This document shows positions 33,517 through 43,078 of a stretch of 64,000 nucleotides of DNA, piece after piece. Made by a program: the position numbers and the translations under genes. How positions within the stretch are numbered: position 1 is the first letter of the stretch; the number at the start of each line of letters is the position of its first letter. This DNA comes from Flagellimonas nanhaiensis (GTDB taxonomy: Bacteria > Bacteroidota > Bacteroidia > Flavobacteriales > Flavobacteriaceae): positions 124,001 to 188,000 of the forward strand of contig NZ_QTJX01000004.1 in the NCBI RefSeq assembly GCF_003382275.1, written 5' to 3'. The notes beneath the pieces were generated by a model, which was given only the letters and a program-made list of their open reading frames with translations, made no database searches and had not been told where the DNA came from.

Positions 33517-35465
33517 AAAAAAAGAAAGTAAACTTAAAAGACTTAAAACCAAATTCTGAGGAACATACTCGCGATGATGGTCACAATCACGACCACGGAG
33601 ATGGAAGTGCATTTAAAACATACATTCCTGCACTGATAAGCTTTGTAATGCTAATTACTGGAATAGCATTAGACTACTTTGATGTTGCCTTTTTTAAGGA
33701 TTGGATTCGCATTATTTGGTACAGTATTGCCTATTTACCTGTAGGTTTTCCCGTAATAAAAGAAGGTTGGAAAAGTATTGTACGAGGAGATTTCTTTACT
33801 GAATTTCTGTTAATGTCCATCGCCACAATTGGGGCATTTGTTATTAAGGAATATCCTGAAGGTGTTGCTGTTATGTTGTTTTATGCTGTTGGTGAATTAT
33901 TCCAAAATGCAGCAGTCAACAGAGCAAAGGGAAATATAAAAGCATTGTTGGATGTTCGTCCAAAAGAAGCTACTGTTTTCCGTGATGGTAATTACATAAG
34001 CGTATCACCAGAAGATGTATTGATTGGAGAAAAAATTCAAGTCCGAGTAGGTGAAAAAATTCCTTTGGATGGTATTTTATTATCTGAAAAAGCATCATTA
34101 AATACTGCTGCTTTGACAGGCGAGAGTAAACCCGATTCTATATTGAAAGAATCCAAAGTTTACGCAGGAAGTATCAATTTAGAAAGTGTCATTGAAGTAG
34201 AAGTTACCAATTCCTTTGAAAATAGTTCTATTGCAAGAATATTGGACTTGGTTCAAAATGCAACAGCGCGTAAATCAAAAACAGAACTTTTCATCAGGCA
34301 GTTCGCACGTATCTATACACCAATTGTTGTGTTTTTGGCTATTGGCGTTACATTCCTACCATACTTTTTTGTGGAAGATTATGTCCTTAGGGATTGGTTG
34401 TACAGAGCCTTAATTTTTCTGGTTATTTCTTGCCCTTGTGCGTTGGTGATTTCTATTCCTTTGGGTTATTTCGGTGGATTGGGGGCAGCTTCAAAAAATG
34501 GAATTTTGTTTAAAGGGGCTTCATTTTTAGATGCAATGACCAAAATAAATACATTGGTAATGGATAAAACAGGAACCGTGACTAAAGGTGTTTTTAAAAT
34601 CAAAAACATAAAAGCTATTGGTTGGGAAGAATCCGAGTTTATGAAATACCTAATGGCTATGGAAGAGCAATCCACACATCCCATTGCAAAAGCCATAATG
34701 GAGTATAAAGAAAATGGAGAAGATTTTGAAGCACAAGACGTTTCTGAAATCGCAGGCAAAGGATTAAAAGGCATTGTCAATGGCAAAACGGTTTTAGTAG
34801 GAAATAAAGCCTTAATGACTGCCAATAATATTGATGTTCCAACTGAAACGGAATCTATTGTAGAATCGATAGTTTTAGTGGCAATCGATAATCAATTTGC
34901 TGGTTATGTCGTGATAGCAGATGAATTAAAGGAGGATGCAAAAGAAACAATTATAGATTTACACAAAGTAGGCATTAAAAATATTATGATGCTTTCTGGT
35001 GACAAAGATTCTATTACCCAACAAGTCGCCAAGGAGTTAAATATTGAAAATGCTAAAGGTGGTTTACTACCAGAAGATAAATTAAACGAGGTAGAAACTT
35101 TAAAACAAAATTCTGAAAACAAAGTAGCCTTTATTGGTGATGGTATTAATGATGCACCAGTTTTAGCAGCAAGTAACGTTGGTATTGCGATGGGTGGCCT
35201 AGGTAGTGATGTCGCAATAGAAACAGCAGACGTTATCATACAAACCGACCAACCTTCAAAAGTAGTTAGAGCCATTAAAATAAGTCGTTCCACACGTAAA
35301 ATTGTTTGGCAGAATATCATATTAGCATTTGGCGTTAAAGTTATCGTTTTGATTTTAGGAGCAGGCGGTCTGGCCACAATGTGGGAAGCTGTTTTTGCTG
35401 ATGTTGGCGTAGCCCTATTGGCTATCTTGAATGCTATACGGTTACAAAGAATGAATTGGTCATAG
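33513..35465 (+). CDS. ZntA/CadA-type P1B ATPase
   Basis: 650 residues. The N-terminus lacks an HMA domain but has a His-rich stretch, DDGHNHDHGDG (about 21-31). Then helices, TGES actuator motif near residue 205, CPC at about 307-309 (SCPCALVIS), DKTGT near 351 and GDGINDAPVL near 545. CPC followed by ALVIS, and the histidine-rich start, fit Zn/Cd/Pb/Co export rather than copper. The last helix region (VFADVGVALLAILNAIRL) carries the aspartate used in the Zn-type pumps. Confidence 0.9.
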   Translation: MKKKKVNLKDLKPNSEEHTRDDGHNHDHGDGSAFKTYIPALISFVMLITGIALDYFDVAFFKDWIRIIWYSIAYLPVGFPVIKEGWKSIVRGDFFTEFLLMSIATIGAFVIKEYPEGVAVMLFYAVGELFQNAAVNRAKGNIKALLDVRPKEATVFRDGNYISVSPEDVLIGEKIQVRVGEKIPLDGILLSEKASLNTAALTGESKPDSILKESKVYAGSINLESVIEVEVTNSFENSSIARILDLVQNATARKSKTELFIRQFARIYTPIVVFLAIGVTFLPYFFVEDYVLRDWLYRALIFLVISCPCALVISIPLGYFGGLGAASKNGILFKGASFLDAMTKINTLVMDKTGTVTKGVFKIKNIKAIGWEESEFMKYLMAMEEQSTHPIAKAIMEYKENGEDFEAQDVSEIAGKGLKGIVNGKTVLVGNKALMTANNIDVPTETESIVESIVLVAIDNQFAGYVVIADELKEDAKETIIDLHKVGIKNIMMLSGDKDSITQQVAKELNIENAKGGLLPEDKLNEVETLKQNSENKVAFIGDGINDAPVLAASNVGIAMGGLGSDVAIETADVIIQTDQPSKVVRAIKISRSTRKIVWQNIILAFGVKVIVLILGAGGLATMWEAVFADVGVALLAILNAIRLQRMNWS

Positions 35466-35551
35466 CCTGTAAACCAAGCTGTTTTTTATCAGTAGGCATT
35501 CCTTTCTTTATTTTCAAATCTTCAGAGTCAAACTTATTTTAACTCAAGTTT

Positions 35552-35594
35552 TTATTTAAGTATTTGCTTAAATAATTACATATCTATATTTTTG
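35552..35594 (+). promoter_or_regulatory. ArsR-type operator overlapping a promoter
   Basis: TTATTTAAG (35552-35560) and CTTAAATAA (35567-35575) form a perfect 9-base inverted repeat around TATTTG. TTTG at 35563-35566 is a -33 element, and TATTTTTG at 35587-35594 is an exact -7 match 20 bases on. The palindrome therefore covers the -33 site. Autoregulation by the ArsR-family protein that starts at 35610 is expected. Confidence 0.65.
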
Positions 35595-35609
35595 ACCAAA
35601 ATAAGTTAT

Positions 35610-35981
35610 ATGAAACTTGAAACTAGCTGTATCAGGGCAGAGGCCGACCACACCCAAATACTTCGTTGTAAAGAAGATTTGAATATGGTATCAACTTCCA
35701 TTGAAGGCATAAGTAAAATTATGGCACTGGCTGGTAATGAAGTCCGTTTTAAAATATTGTTTTTGTTGAAGAGGGAAACCGAATTGTGCCCTTGTGACTT
35801 TGCTGATATTTTAGAAATGAGTGTTCCTGCTATTTCCCAACATTTACGCAAGATGAAGGATGTAAATGTAATTACTACCCGTAGAGATGGTCAAACCATC
35901 TTTTATCGTATTTCGAAGAAAAATGAAGATTTTTTAACTGCTATTTTAAGTAATGTAACATCTGAAAGAAAAATTGCATAG
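35610..35981 (+). CDS. ArsR/SmtB-family metal repressor
   Basis: 123 residues from ATG 35610; the upstream TTG at 35592 lies in the promoter and is rejected. Winged helix with ELCPCDFADIL in helix 3, the alpha-3 type CxC site (as in ArsR), then SVPAISQHLRKMKD recognition helix and the wing TRRDGQTIFYRI. An extra N-terminal arm has Cys and His (ETSCIRAEADHTQILRC) and may join the site, as in CadC. The ligand could be As, Cd, Pb or Hg. It precedes merTP directly. Confidence 0.85.
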   Translation: MKLETSCIRAEADHTQILRCKEDLNMVSTSIEGISKIMALAGNEVRFKILFLLKRETELCPCDFADILEMSVPAISQHLRKMKDVNVITTRRDGQTIFYRISKKNEDFLTAILSNVTSERKIA

Positions 35982-35982
35982 G

Positions 35983-36585
35983 ATGAAAAAAACAATGACC
36001 TCTAATCGAACTGCTTATGCCGGATTGTTTTCAGCTATCGCAGCATCTCTATGTTGTATTACTCCTGTGTTGGCCTTGATTTCGGGAACTACAGGAATTG
36101 CCTCTACTTTTTCTTGGGTAGAACCCTATAGGCCTATTTTGATAGGTTTGACCGTTTTGATTCTTGGTTTTGCTTGGTATCAAAAATTAAAACCACGTAC
36201 ACAGGATATTGATTGCGACTGTGAAGATGACAAACCTAAATTTATACAATCCAAAAAATTTCTTTTTTTGGTGACTATTTTTGCAGGTATAATGTTGGCA
36301 TTTCCATATTTCTCGCATATGTTTTACCCCAACTCAAATGCTGAAAAGCAAGTCGTTTATGTATCTGAAAGTAACGTAAGTGAAGTGAACTATTCCATAC
36401 AGGGAATGACGTGTGCAGGTTGCGAAGCCCATATTGAAAACGAGGTAAATAAACTAGAAGGCATTTTGGAGGTAGATGCAAATTATGAAACATCCAAAGC
36501 TTTTGTGAAGTTTGATAAAAGTAGAGTAACTGCTAATGAGATAGTAGGCGCTATTGGAAAAACAGGATATAAAATCATAGAGTGA
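35983..36585 (+). CDS. merTP: MerT-MerP fusion, mercuric transport protein
   Basis: 200 residues from ATG 35983. Helix 1 holds the vicinal pair ASLCCITPVLA; a cytoplasmic loop has DCDCED; a third helix follows; then a MerP-like HMA domain with GMTCAGCEAHIE. MerT brings Hg(II) over the inner membrane and MerP hands it on; here both are one chain, a form known in Flavobacteriia. No mercuric reductase gene is in the window. Its stop overlaps the next start by one base. Confidence 0.85.
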   Translation: MKKTMTSNRTAYAGLFSAIAASLCCITPVLALISGTTGIASTFSWVEPYRPILIGLTVLILGFAWYQKLKPRTQDIDCDCEDDKPKFIQSKKFLFLVTIFAGIMLAFPYFSHMFYPNSNAEKQVVYVSESNVSEVNYSIQGMTCAGCEAHIENEVNKLEGILEVDANYETSKAFVKFDKSRVTANEIVGAIGKTGYKIIE

Positions 36586-36797
36586 TGGAAGCTATTTTAG
36601 AATCTACAATTAGGTGTCCAAACTGTGGACATAGGAAAGAAGAAGAAATGCCAACAACAGCTTGCCAGTTCTTTTATGATTGTGAAAATTGTAAAGAAGT
36701 ATTACGCCCTAAAGAGGGAGATTGCTGTGTATTCTGTTCGTATGGCACGGTGGCTTGCCCACCTATTCAACAAAACAAAGATTGCTGCAATAATTAG
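36585..36797 (+). CDS. GDCCVxC-domain protein
   Basis: 70 residues. Zinc-ribbon-like STIRCPNCGHRKEEEMP, DCENC, then the name motif GDCCVFCSYG and a CC near the end; ten cysteines in all. The family is a companion of merTP in many genomes and may bind Hg in the cytoplasm. It is the last gene of the metal cargo and is followed by a strong terminator. Confidence 0.85.
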   Translation: MEAILESTIRCPNCGHRKEEEMPTTACQFFYDCENCKEVLRPKEGDCCVFCSYGTVACPPIQQNKDCCNN

Positions 36798-36816
36798 GAA
36801 ACATATAAGAGCGTAT

Positions 36817-36850
36817 AAAAAAGCCCTGATAATGGAATCAGGGCTTTTTT
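36817..36850. terminator. strong bidirectional terminator
   Basis: AAAAAAGCCCTGAT (36817-36830) pairs perfectly with ATCAGGGCTTTTTT (36837-36850) around a 6-base loop. It separates the metal cargo from the convergent conjugation operon and can serve both. Confidence 0.9.
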
Positions 36851-36855
36851 TATTA

Positions 36856-37653
36856 TCACCAAATTAAATTCACAGCTCTTGTCGTGTTTAATTCCTGTAA
36901 CCTTACCTCCATCTTTTCACTGTCACCAATAGTAAATTTCGGAACAACATAAACCAACTTCGCTTTTGTATTGGGTAATATTTGATAGGGTTTGTTGTGA
37001 ACATAAATAGGGTTTAAGGGAATTTCCTGATAGGATGCATTCCGCTTTTTATTTCTATTTACCTTAAAAACATTGAGATAATCAAAATCGAATCGTACAC
37101 CGGATTTATTTTCAATCTCAAACTGTAGATAAACATTATCTCCGTGATATTTGAAGTTTTTAAGGCTCAACTTTATATCACTCATTTTCGTCTTGATATT
37201 CTTTTCTTCAGGAAGTTTTAATAATGATTCACAAGATCTGCGCAGTAGTCCCAGCGAATCTTTAACTGAAAAGCTCTGTTTTGTAATTGTCCGCTCAGTT
37301 TGAACTTGCTTGACGTTTCCAATGCTTTCATTCTTTGTTATAAAACGATTGGGGTTCTCCAGATGTTCCGAATATTTCAAAATATAGGAATACACTGTGC
37401 CATCTGCGGTAATTACCAATAAGTTACTAAGGTCTCCTTTTACCGCTTTTAATAAACCCAGATTCTGTTCTTTTTCTCTATCGTAGGTAAAAACAAAATT
37501 GTCCGATCCTGTGATGCCCTGTTTAATATCCGTAGGGAAAAACAACGCCATTGTCATTGTTGAATTAGCATATAGAGTATCTAACTGAATTTTATTTTTT
37601 GCATGAGCTGATAGCATAAGCCCTAGACTCATCATGACTATTAACTTTTTCAT
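36856..37653 (-). CDS. traN: TraN-type conjugation protein (DUF4138)
   Basis: 265 residues from the internal ATG 37653; a start 3 codons upstream is possible. Signal peptide to about residue 19. Mature part beta-rich, with a middle YSYILKYSEHL segment and a C-terminal strand domain ending with RAVNLIW, as in the TraN group. It is thought to act as the VirB9-like periplasmic/outer-membrane ring part. It is the last gene of the transfer operon. Confidence 0.85.
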   Translation of the reverse strand: MKKLIVMMSLGLMLSAHAKNKIQLDTLYANSTMTMALFFPTDIKQGITGSDNFVFTYDREKEQNLGLLKAVKGDLSNLLVITADGTVYSYILKYSEHLENPNRFITKNESIGNVKQVQTERTITKQSFSVKDSLGLLRRSCESLLKLPEEKNIKTKMSDIKLSLKNFKYHGDNVYLQFEIENKSGVRFDFDYLNVFKVNRNKKRNASYQEIPLNPIYVHNKPYQILPNTKAKLVYVVPKFTIGDSEKMEVRLQELNTTRAVNLIW

Positions 37654-37664
37654 AGTATTCATTT

Positions 37665-38606
37665 TTATTGTTCTGTCTCGACCTTTAAGGTCAGCACATA
37701 ATTATTGTTTACCGTTACTTTTACCTGACGGTTAGAACGTTGAAATATTCTCTTTACCCCCCTAACCTGTGGAATGCCAGGTACATTAACTTCGTTTATA
37801 ACATCTCCAAGTACTTGTTGTCTCAGTTCTTCCCGAAAACTATTCTTGATATAGATTCCTTCTAAATTATCTCTGTAGTCATAGGCTTTAAAAGCTAGTG
37901 GGATGTTTCTAATGTTCTCTATTTTCAATAAAACTCGATTCGGCTGAAAGCTGACAATACCAAAAAGAAGGGTGTTTCTTGGAATGAAATACCCCTTGAT
38001 GGTAACATCGTTTTGGGTACGCATTTCCAAACGGTCATTTGCTTTTATAACTTCTTTGGAATCGACAACTACATTTACGCTGGGTATTGATTCCGCAGCC
38101 GAATTCGGTAAAGGGTTGGAAGCAAAAAACAATTGTTGTTCCAAAGCCATTTCTTTTGCTAAGATTGCTGTAGACTTGCTCTTGTCATCTTCAGGCTCTT
38201 CTACTTTTTTACCTATAATACCCTTTATGGCATTATCTACATTGGAGGTGCGTTTTCTAAATGCACCGGTGCTATAATCAATTTGACTATTGGAGTAGAT
38301 ACTATCGACAAGACGCATTTTCTTCTTTTCTATAAAATCAGGGTCATAGACTCCCGTTGAATCCAAATACTTCTCATCATAGATACTTGGTGCGTTGGTT
38401 TCCCTAATTTCCTTTAAATCGTCCACAGCATCAAGCCTAGATGTATAATCATCTTTTACCGTTTCTAATGTGGGTACTAAGGGTTGTAGCAGTTCATCTT
38501 GTTCGTCTTTATCACCGCCAAAAGTCAATATGGAATAGGCAACAATGAAAATTACCACCGCTCCAATGACTACGGCAAAAGTGATTTTCTTCTTATCAAT
38601 TTTCAT
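37665..38606 (-). CDS. traM: TraM-type conjugation protein (VirB10-like)
   Basis: 313 residues. One N-terminal helix (10-29), a long charged linker (35-165), then a globular periplasmic domain with KGYFIPRNTLLFGIVSFQ and the C-terminal YVLTLKVE strand. Topology equals VirB10: inner-membrane anchor with a periplasmic arm. It overlaps traK by 11 bases. Confidence 0.87.
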   Translation of the reverse strand: MKIDKKKITFAVVIGAVVIFIVAYSILTFGGDKDEQDELLQPLVPTLETVKDDYTSRLDAVDDLKEIRETNAPSIYDEKYLDSTGVYDPDFIEKKKMRLVDSIYSNSQIDYSTGAFRKRTSNVDNAIKGIIGKKVEEPEDDKSKSTAILAKEMALEQQLFFASNPLPNSAAESIPSVNVVVDSKEVIKANDRLEMRTQNDVTIKGYFIPRNTLLFGIVSFQPNRVLLKIENIRNIPLAFKAYDYRDNLEGIYIKNSFREELRQQVLGDVINEVNVPGIPQVRGVKRIFQRSNRQVKVTVNNNYVLTLKVETEQ

Positions 38607-39213
38607 AGTCTATTTTTTTTAAAGTGTTCTCAAAGTAATCCGTAATCAAAAGCCCGTGCGTGTTCTTCGGGAAGTTTCGTTTTTCCAGATGTAAAATTTT
38701 ACCCGTAGTCACCAATTCATAAGTGTCGATTATCGACCCCCTATTGACTTGAAAAACTGTAGTTGTTCTAAAGGGATAGGGTTCTGCTTTAAGGTCTATT
38801 TCAGAATCGATACTGATTACCTTTTGAACTAAGGAGTATTGCATCAATCTGTTATACACACCATCGGCTTTTTTCTGTCTGTATACGTTATCCACTGTAC
38901 TATTTCCAAGCCATAAGGCTTTTTCAATATTCATTTCAAAATTAGTAGCATCTATATCGTAGAAATAGGTATGAAATAGACGCAAATGTTCTAAGGTTTC
39001 TACCTTTAAATTCTCTTTTTGCTGTACCCATTGCAGGGGTATCACTTCGCCATTCTTACCGATGGCAAAAGAACCATCCAATGACTTGTGGTACATCTTA
39101 AAGGAAATGATACTTGAAGCAATCGTGGACAGCATCGCCATTGTAACAACGGTCAGAACTATAAACCGGTTCGTTTTCAGGACCTCGTATATGTTTTTAT
39201 ATGGTGTTTTCAT
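38596..39213 (-). CDS. traK: TraK-type conjugation protein (VirB8-like)
   Basis: 205 residues. N-terminal helix near 17-38, then a periplasmic domain with HLRLFHTYFYDIDATNFEMN and a strand pair RTTTVFQVNRGSIIDTYELVTTG, the NTF2-like layout of VirB8. It is the assembly factor of the secretion channel. Position between TraJ and TraM is canonical. Confidence 0.88.
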   Translation of the reverse strand: MKTPYKNIYEVLKTNRFIVLTVVTMAMLSTIASSIISFKMYHKSLDGSFAIGKNGEVIPLQWVQQKENLKVETLEHLRLFHTYFYDIDATNFEMNIEKALWLGNSTVDNVYRQKKADGVYNRLMQYSLVQKVISIDSEIDLKAEPYPFRTTTVFQVNRGSIIDTYELVTTGKILHLEKRNFPKNTHGLLITDYFENTLKKIDYEN

Positions 39214-39242
39214 TTTTCATTACTTTTTTAATTAAAAGAGCC

Positions 39243-40085
39243 TTAGGCACTAAATAGTTTGAAGGTGAATGAGGTTGCCCGTTTGTACAATTTGAATTTC
39301 AAAAAGACGATAAAGCCTATGGTGCCCAACTCGATAATGGGTGCAAAAAATGAACTTCCAAAATCAAAGCCGAAAAGGTTTACCCAAAAATTGGTAGTGA
39401 ACTCTGTGTAGAGTGCATTCACGAATACATTCACCAGAAAAAAGGCAGGAACCAACATATAAACAGCCGCGTATAATTTGAAAAAAGTATAAGCCATTGA
39501 CCGAAACTTTTCAAACACGGCAAGGCTTATGACCAAGGGAAAAAAGGCTTGCATTATCCCCAGCAAAAAGAATCGTTCCGCCAAGAACAGGGGGTAAATA
39601 AAGAGGTCTAACAACCAAAGAAAAACACTCAATATAAATGCTAATATCTTTAATCCATATAGTGGTGTGGTCAATGCCTCATATAATAAAGCCAACCCCT
39701 TGCTAGCGGCTTCCAGTCCACTTACATCATCCTCAATTTCCACATCTTGTAATTGTAGTGGCAAAAGTGATGGTGCGGTATTTCTGTACTGTCCTTCAAT
39801 GGCCACCAGGATACTATCAAATACCTCAAGTACCTGACTTGAAAAAATGACCAGAATCACTATGATGAAATTCTTTATCAGTTCGGTTGGGGTAAGCCCC
39901 CACGTATATCCATCCCTATTGGCGACTCCTTCATTGTACTTTTTTAAGACGTTGATTAGGAAGAATAGGATGGCAAGGGCTTTCATACCTACAATGGTAT
40001 ACTGTAGAAAATCACTGTCTTTAATTGTTTGAAAAACAGTGTCTACATATTCCAATCCTCCGATTAATGGGATAGCCAACTGCAT
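39243..40085 (-). CDS. traJ: TraJ-type polytopic membrane protein (VirB6-like)
   Basis: 280 residues with six or seven hydrophobic segments (about 29-47, 70-90, 145-165, 175-195, 205-228, 245-265). NRDGYTWGLTPTELIKNFI in the first loop and ERFFLLGIMQAFFPLVISLA match TraJ proteins. It should form the inner-membrane pore part. Shorter than the roughly 330 residues common in Bacteroides elements. Confidence 0.82.
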   Translation of the reverse strand: MQLAIPLIGGLEYVDTVFQTIKDSDFLQYTIVGMKALAILFFLINVLKKYNEGVANRDGYTWGLTPTELIKNFIIVILVIFSSQVLEVFDSILVAIEGQYRNTAPSLLPLQLQDVEIEDDVSGLEAASKGLALLYEALTTPLYGLKILAFILSVFLWLLDLFIYPLFLAERFFLLGIMQAFFPLVISLAVFEKFRSMAYTFFKLYAAVYMLVPAFFLVNVFVNALYTEFTTNFWVNLFGFDFGSSFFAPIIELGTIGFIVFLKFKLYKRATSFTFKLFSA

Positions 40086-40088
40086 AGC

Positions 40089-40667
40089 CTAATAATTTGT
40101 TGCCCTGCTATTAATTCTGTCTTGCATTTCCCGAAAGGAAATGATGTCATTGTATCGCTTGGTCTTACGCTCTATTTCAGCGACCATTTCTTTGGAGCTT
40201 GTTTCCCGGTCCTTTAATACAGCAGCCCTTTCTGCATCGGTCATTTTTAAATAGTCACTGGATAGGATTTGTTGTACAAAATCCAAATCCTCCAAAGAGT
40301 TTTCGATAATATTTTCAAAGGATTGCGATACTCTTGTAATTTCTTCGGGTTTGATATATGGGGAATTCAAAATATTCCTCACGTCACCCCTTACCACTTC
40401 AAAAAGACGTTGGTTGTTTCGGGCAAGTTCCCGAACCGCTTTTAACTGTTTTACAACATTGCTGACCTTCTCGATACGGTCTTTTTGCTGCTTCATAAAC
40501 TCCACCGTTTTTATCAGGTTTTCTGTTTGTTTGGCGGCTTCAATAATTTGTTTTCCCAGAGTGATAAAATTGGTGTTATCATACACGGGCATTCCCTGGC
40601 ACGCAGTACGTGCGGGCAACAATAATAATCCGAGTGCCAAAAGGCACATAAAAATGAATCTTCTCAT
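40089..40667 (-). CDS. TraI-type periplasmic protein (VirB5/TrbJ-like)
   Basis: 192 residues. Signal peptide to about residue 24, then almost all helix with a coiled coil around 40-85 (ENLIKTVEFMKQQKDRIEKV). The size and position between the VirB4 ATPase and TraJ match the DUF4141/TraI group of Bacteroidota. The stop lies 3 bases before traJ. Family naming is by context and pattern, hence moderate. Confidence 0.72.
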   Translation of the reverse strand: MRRFIFMCLLALGLLLLPARTACQGMPVYDNTNFITLGKQIIEAAKQTENLIKTVEFMKQQKDRIEKVSNVVKQLKAVRELARNNQRLFEVVRGDVRNILNSPYIKPEEITRVSQSFENIIENSLEDLDFVQQILSSDYLKMTDAERAAVLKDRETSSKEMVAEIERKTKRYNDIISFREMQDRINSRATNY

Positions 40668-43078
40668 AACTCTTTTGATTTTAATTGAACAAATTGTTTA
40701 ATGGCCATCTCCATGCAGCCACTTTCTTTATAAAAGGCCATTATGGCCTCGTTATCGGCGCCATCAGTGAGATAAGCAGCGAAAACTTCTTGGGGTACTT
40801 CCAGTCTGAAAATGTTGCTTTCCTTTCCGATTTTGATAAAAATCTCTGTGTACTTACGTTTCCCTGATAAGTTATTTTTGATGGATTTTAATTGATTCAG
40901 GTCGTGACTGGACAGGCTAAGCCTATTTTTTAATTCTTTATAGCCCTTTTCATTGTTAAGGCTGTAAATGACCTGTGTATTTTCCAGAATACTTGCCGAA
41001 GTGGAATTGTCTGGCAATTGATTAATGGACTGTAGTATGATGCCGATTGCTCCCTCTTGTTTTCGGATAGCTTGGTAATAGAATTCCACCGATTCCAGCA
41101 CGTTATCGAATTTTAATTGTTTGGCGAACTCATCAAAAAGGATAATACCCTTTTCTTCTTTATTTTGCCAAATGGTTCGTTGTATTGCTGTTTTGATCAG
41201 TTTGAGCATTACGGAAAGAATTTCTTTATTGTCCTTTACCTCATCCAGTTCAAATACAATCAATCGCTTGTCCTCAATCTTATAGGATTGGTCTTCACTT
41301 GTTTCAAATAAAAAACTATACAATCCATCACGTACATACTCAGATAGGATATGCAAGAACCCTTCAATATTGAAGTAATCAGAATGAATATGCAGTTGGG
41401 TCAATAGATTTTCCCGTTGCGATTCGATATAGGTATAAAAACTATCGAGGGAATGCCCCTCTGCATTTTTTTTATAATAAGCGTGTAATATTTTCTTGAG
41501 GGCTACGGACTGTTCCTTTTTTGGCTTGGTGCCTTCCCCAATCAGTTCAAATAGGAATACAGATAGATCCTCTAACCGCTCTGGGGTGACATCGTCACCT
41601 TTTGTTATAAAGAAGGGATTGATACCAAGGCTCTTGCCGCTTTCATAGCGCAGTACAGTATATTGTTCGGGATACAGACTGGCAAACTTGGTGTAGGAAC
41701 CTCCCAAGTCAATAATGACAAGGCGCACACCCATTTCAAAATACTGCCGTAATATGTTGTTTGCCAAAAAGGATTTCCCCTCTCCCGTAGGCGCAAAAAT
41801 GGCAAAGTTCCTCGCTTTGATACGTTTCTTTTTCTCGTCCCAAACATCCTTTAACACGGGGATGTTATGTTCCCTATCATTGAATATAATTCCTTGCCTA
41901 TCCGTCCTGTAGCTGGTGTTGTTTATGAAAAGGCAAAGCGCATGTTTCAAATCGGTCACGTACAAATCCTCATTTGAAAAATTGGAAGAAAAACAGGGAT
42001 GGCTATTTAGAATATAATTTTTACGTTCCTCACCCCTTGGATAGTATGGAGTAATATCCAGTTCCTTAAATTCCGATTTTATTTGTGAGCCTATGCTTTC
42101 CAGCTGTTGGGCTTCCCGGTCCCAATAGACAATATTCAAATGTCCTCTTATGATTCTTGCGCTATCATCATTGTTGATTTGGTCAACGATATGCTCAATT
42201 TTTTTAAGAATGACTTTGTTCTGCGTACCAAAATTCGAACTCTTTTTAAGTTCCTCAATCTTCTTTTCTAAGAGTTTTCGCCATTTCTGTTTATCATCTA
42301 AATAAAGGATTTGATTAACGATATGATTTTCATTCAGGGAAAGTCCCAAACCATCGATATACCCTTGATGAAATACAAAATCATCCGAAGTAAAACGTTC
42401 GTTGATTTTACTTGTTTGTACGTTTTCGCCAAAACAGGATTCACTATTGATGGCCAATACGTCAAAATGATTATTGCCTATGGTAATTTTGGATTTCTCC
42501 AAAAGCATATCGGTATCAAAATTGAGATTGAAACCGTTAAAAAAGGTTTGTGAAAAATTGAGTATTTCGGATTCCTTTAAAGGTAGAAATTGAACTTTGC
42601 GGCTATTGTTGATATAGGAAATGGAATCATTTACCGAACCAATGAAACTGTGAACGTTCTGATTTAATTCTTGGTAAATCCCTTTACTTATTTTCCGAAA
42701 TGGGTTTACATATTTGGGGTTGTTAAATGTTTTGTTTCCTGCCAATGTGAGGAATAGATAGCAACGATGTTCTATGTATTCCCTTCCTTTGAAATGGTCG
42801 TGTGTTGCTTTTCCAAGAAAAGTATTATTGGGTAGGTATTCCGAGCTAAACCCTTTCTTAAGGTAAACATCTTGCTTATGAATAACGGAACCAACGGGCA
42901 AAGACTTTAGTGCTTGAAACCAAATACTGTGTAAGTCCTCGAAATCCTTTTCCGATAAAGAATAGATCTCAGGGAGTTCTCCACGATAACAGGCAATGAT
43001 ATTGCCATTGTTGGCAAATATTAAATTATCCCGTATTTCTATGATGGGGTTATATGATGCTGTATTAATAATCGACAT
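40664..43078 (-). CDS. traG: TraG-type conjugation ATPase (VirB4-like)
   Basis: 804 residues. N-terminal VirB4 domain, Walker A FAPTGEGKSFLANN at about 428-441, Walker B GIILFDEFAKQL near 642, and NLSGKRKYTEIFIKIGKES near the end. It powers assembly and DNA transport; in this phylum VirB4 is called TraG, not to be confused with the coupling protein. It overlaps the TraF-like gene by 14 bases and the downstream TraI-type gene by 4. Confidence 0.92.
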   Translation of the reverse strand: MSIINTASYNPIIEIRDNLIFANNGNIIACYRGELPEIYSLSEKDFEDLHSIWFQALKSLPVGSVIHKQDVYLKKGFSSEYLPNNTFLGKATHDHFKGREYIEHRCYLFLTLAGNKTFNNPKYVNPFRKISKGIYQELNQNVHSFIGSVNDSISYINNSRKVQFLPLKESEILNFSQTFFNGFNLNFDTDMLLEKSKITIGNNHFDVLAINSESCFGENVQTSKINERFTSDDFVFHQGYIDGLGLSLNENHIVNQILYLDDKQKWRKLLEKKIEELKKSSNFGTQNKVILKKIEHIVDQINNDDSARIIRGHLNIVYWDREAQQLESIGSQIKSEFKELDITPYYPRGEERKNYILNSHPCFSSNFSNEDLYVTDLKHALCLFINNTSYRTDRQGIIFNDREHNIPVLKDVWDEKKKRIKARNFAIFAPTGEGKSFLANNILRQYFEMGVRLVIIDLGGSYTKFASLYPEQYTVLRYESGKSLGINPFFITKGDDVTPERLEDLSVFLFELIGEGTKPKKEQSVALKKILHAYYKKNAEGHSLDSFYTYIESQRENLLTQLHIHSDYFNIEGFLHILSEYVRDGLYSFLFETSEDQSYKIEDKRLIVFELDEVKDNKEILSVMLKLIKTAIQRTIWQNKEEKGIILFDEFAKQLKFDNVLESVEFYYQAIRKQEGAIGIILQSINQLPDNSTSASILENTQVIYSLNNEKGYKELKNRLSLSSHDLNQLKSIKNNLSGKRKYTEIFIKIGKESNIFRLEVPQEVFAAYLTDGADNEAIMAFYKESGCMEMAIKQFVQLKSKEL

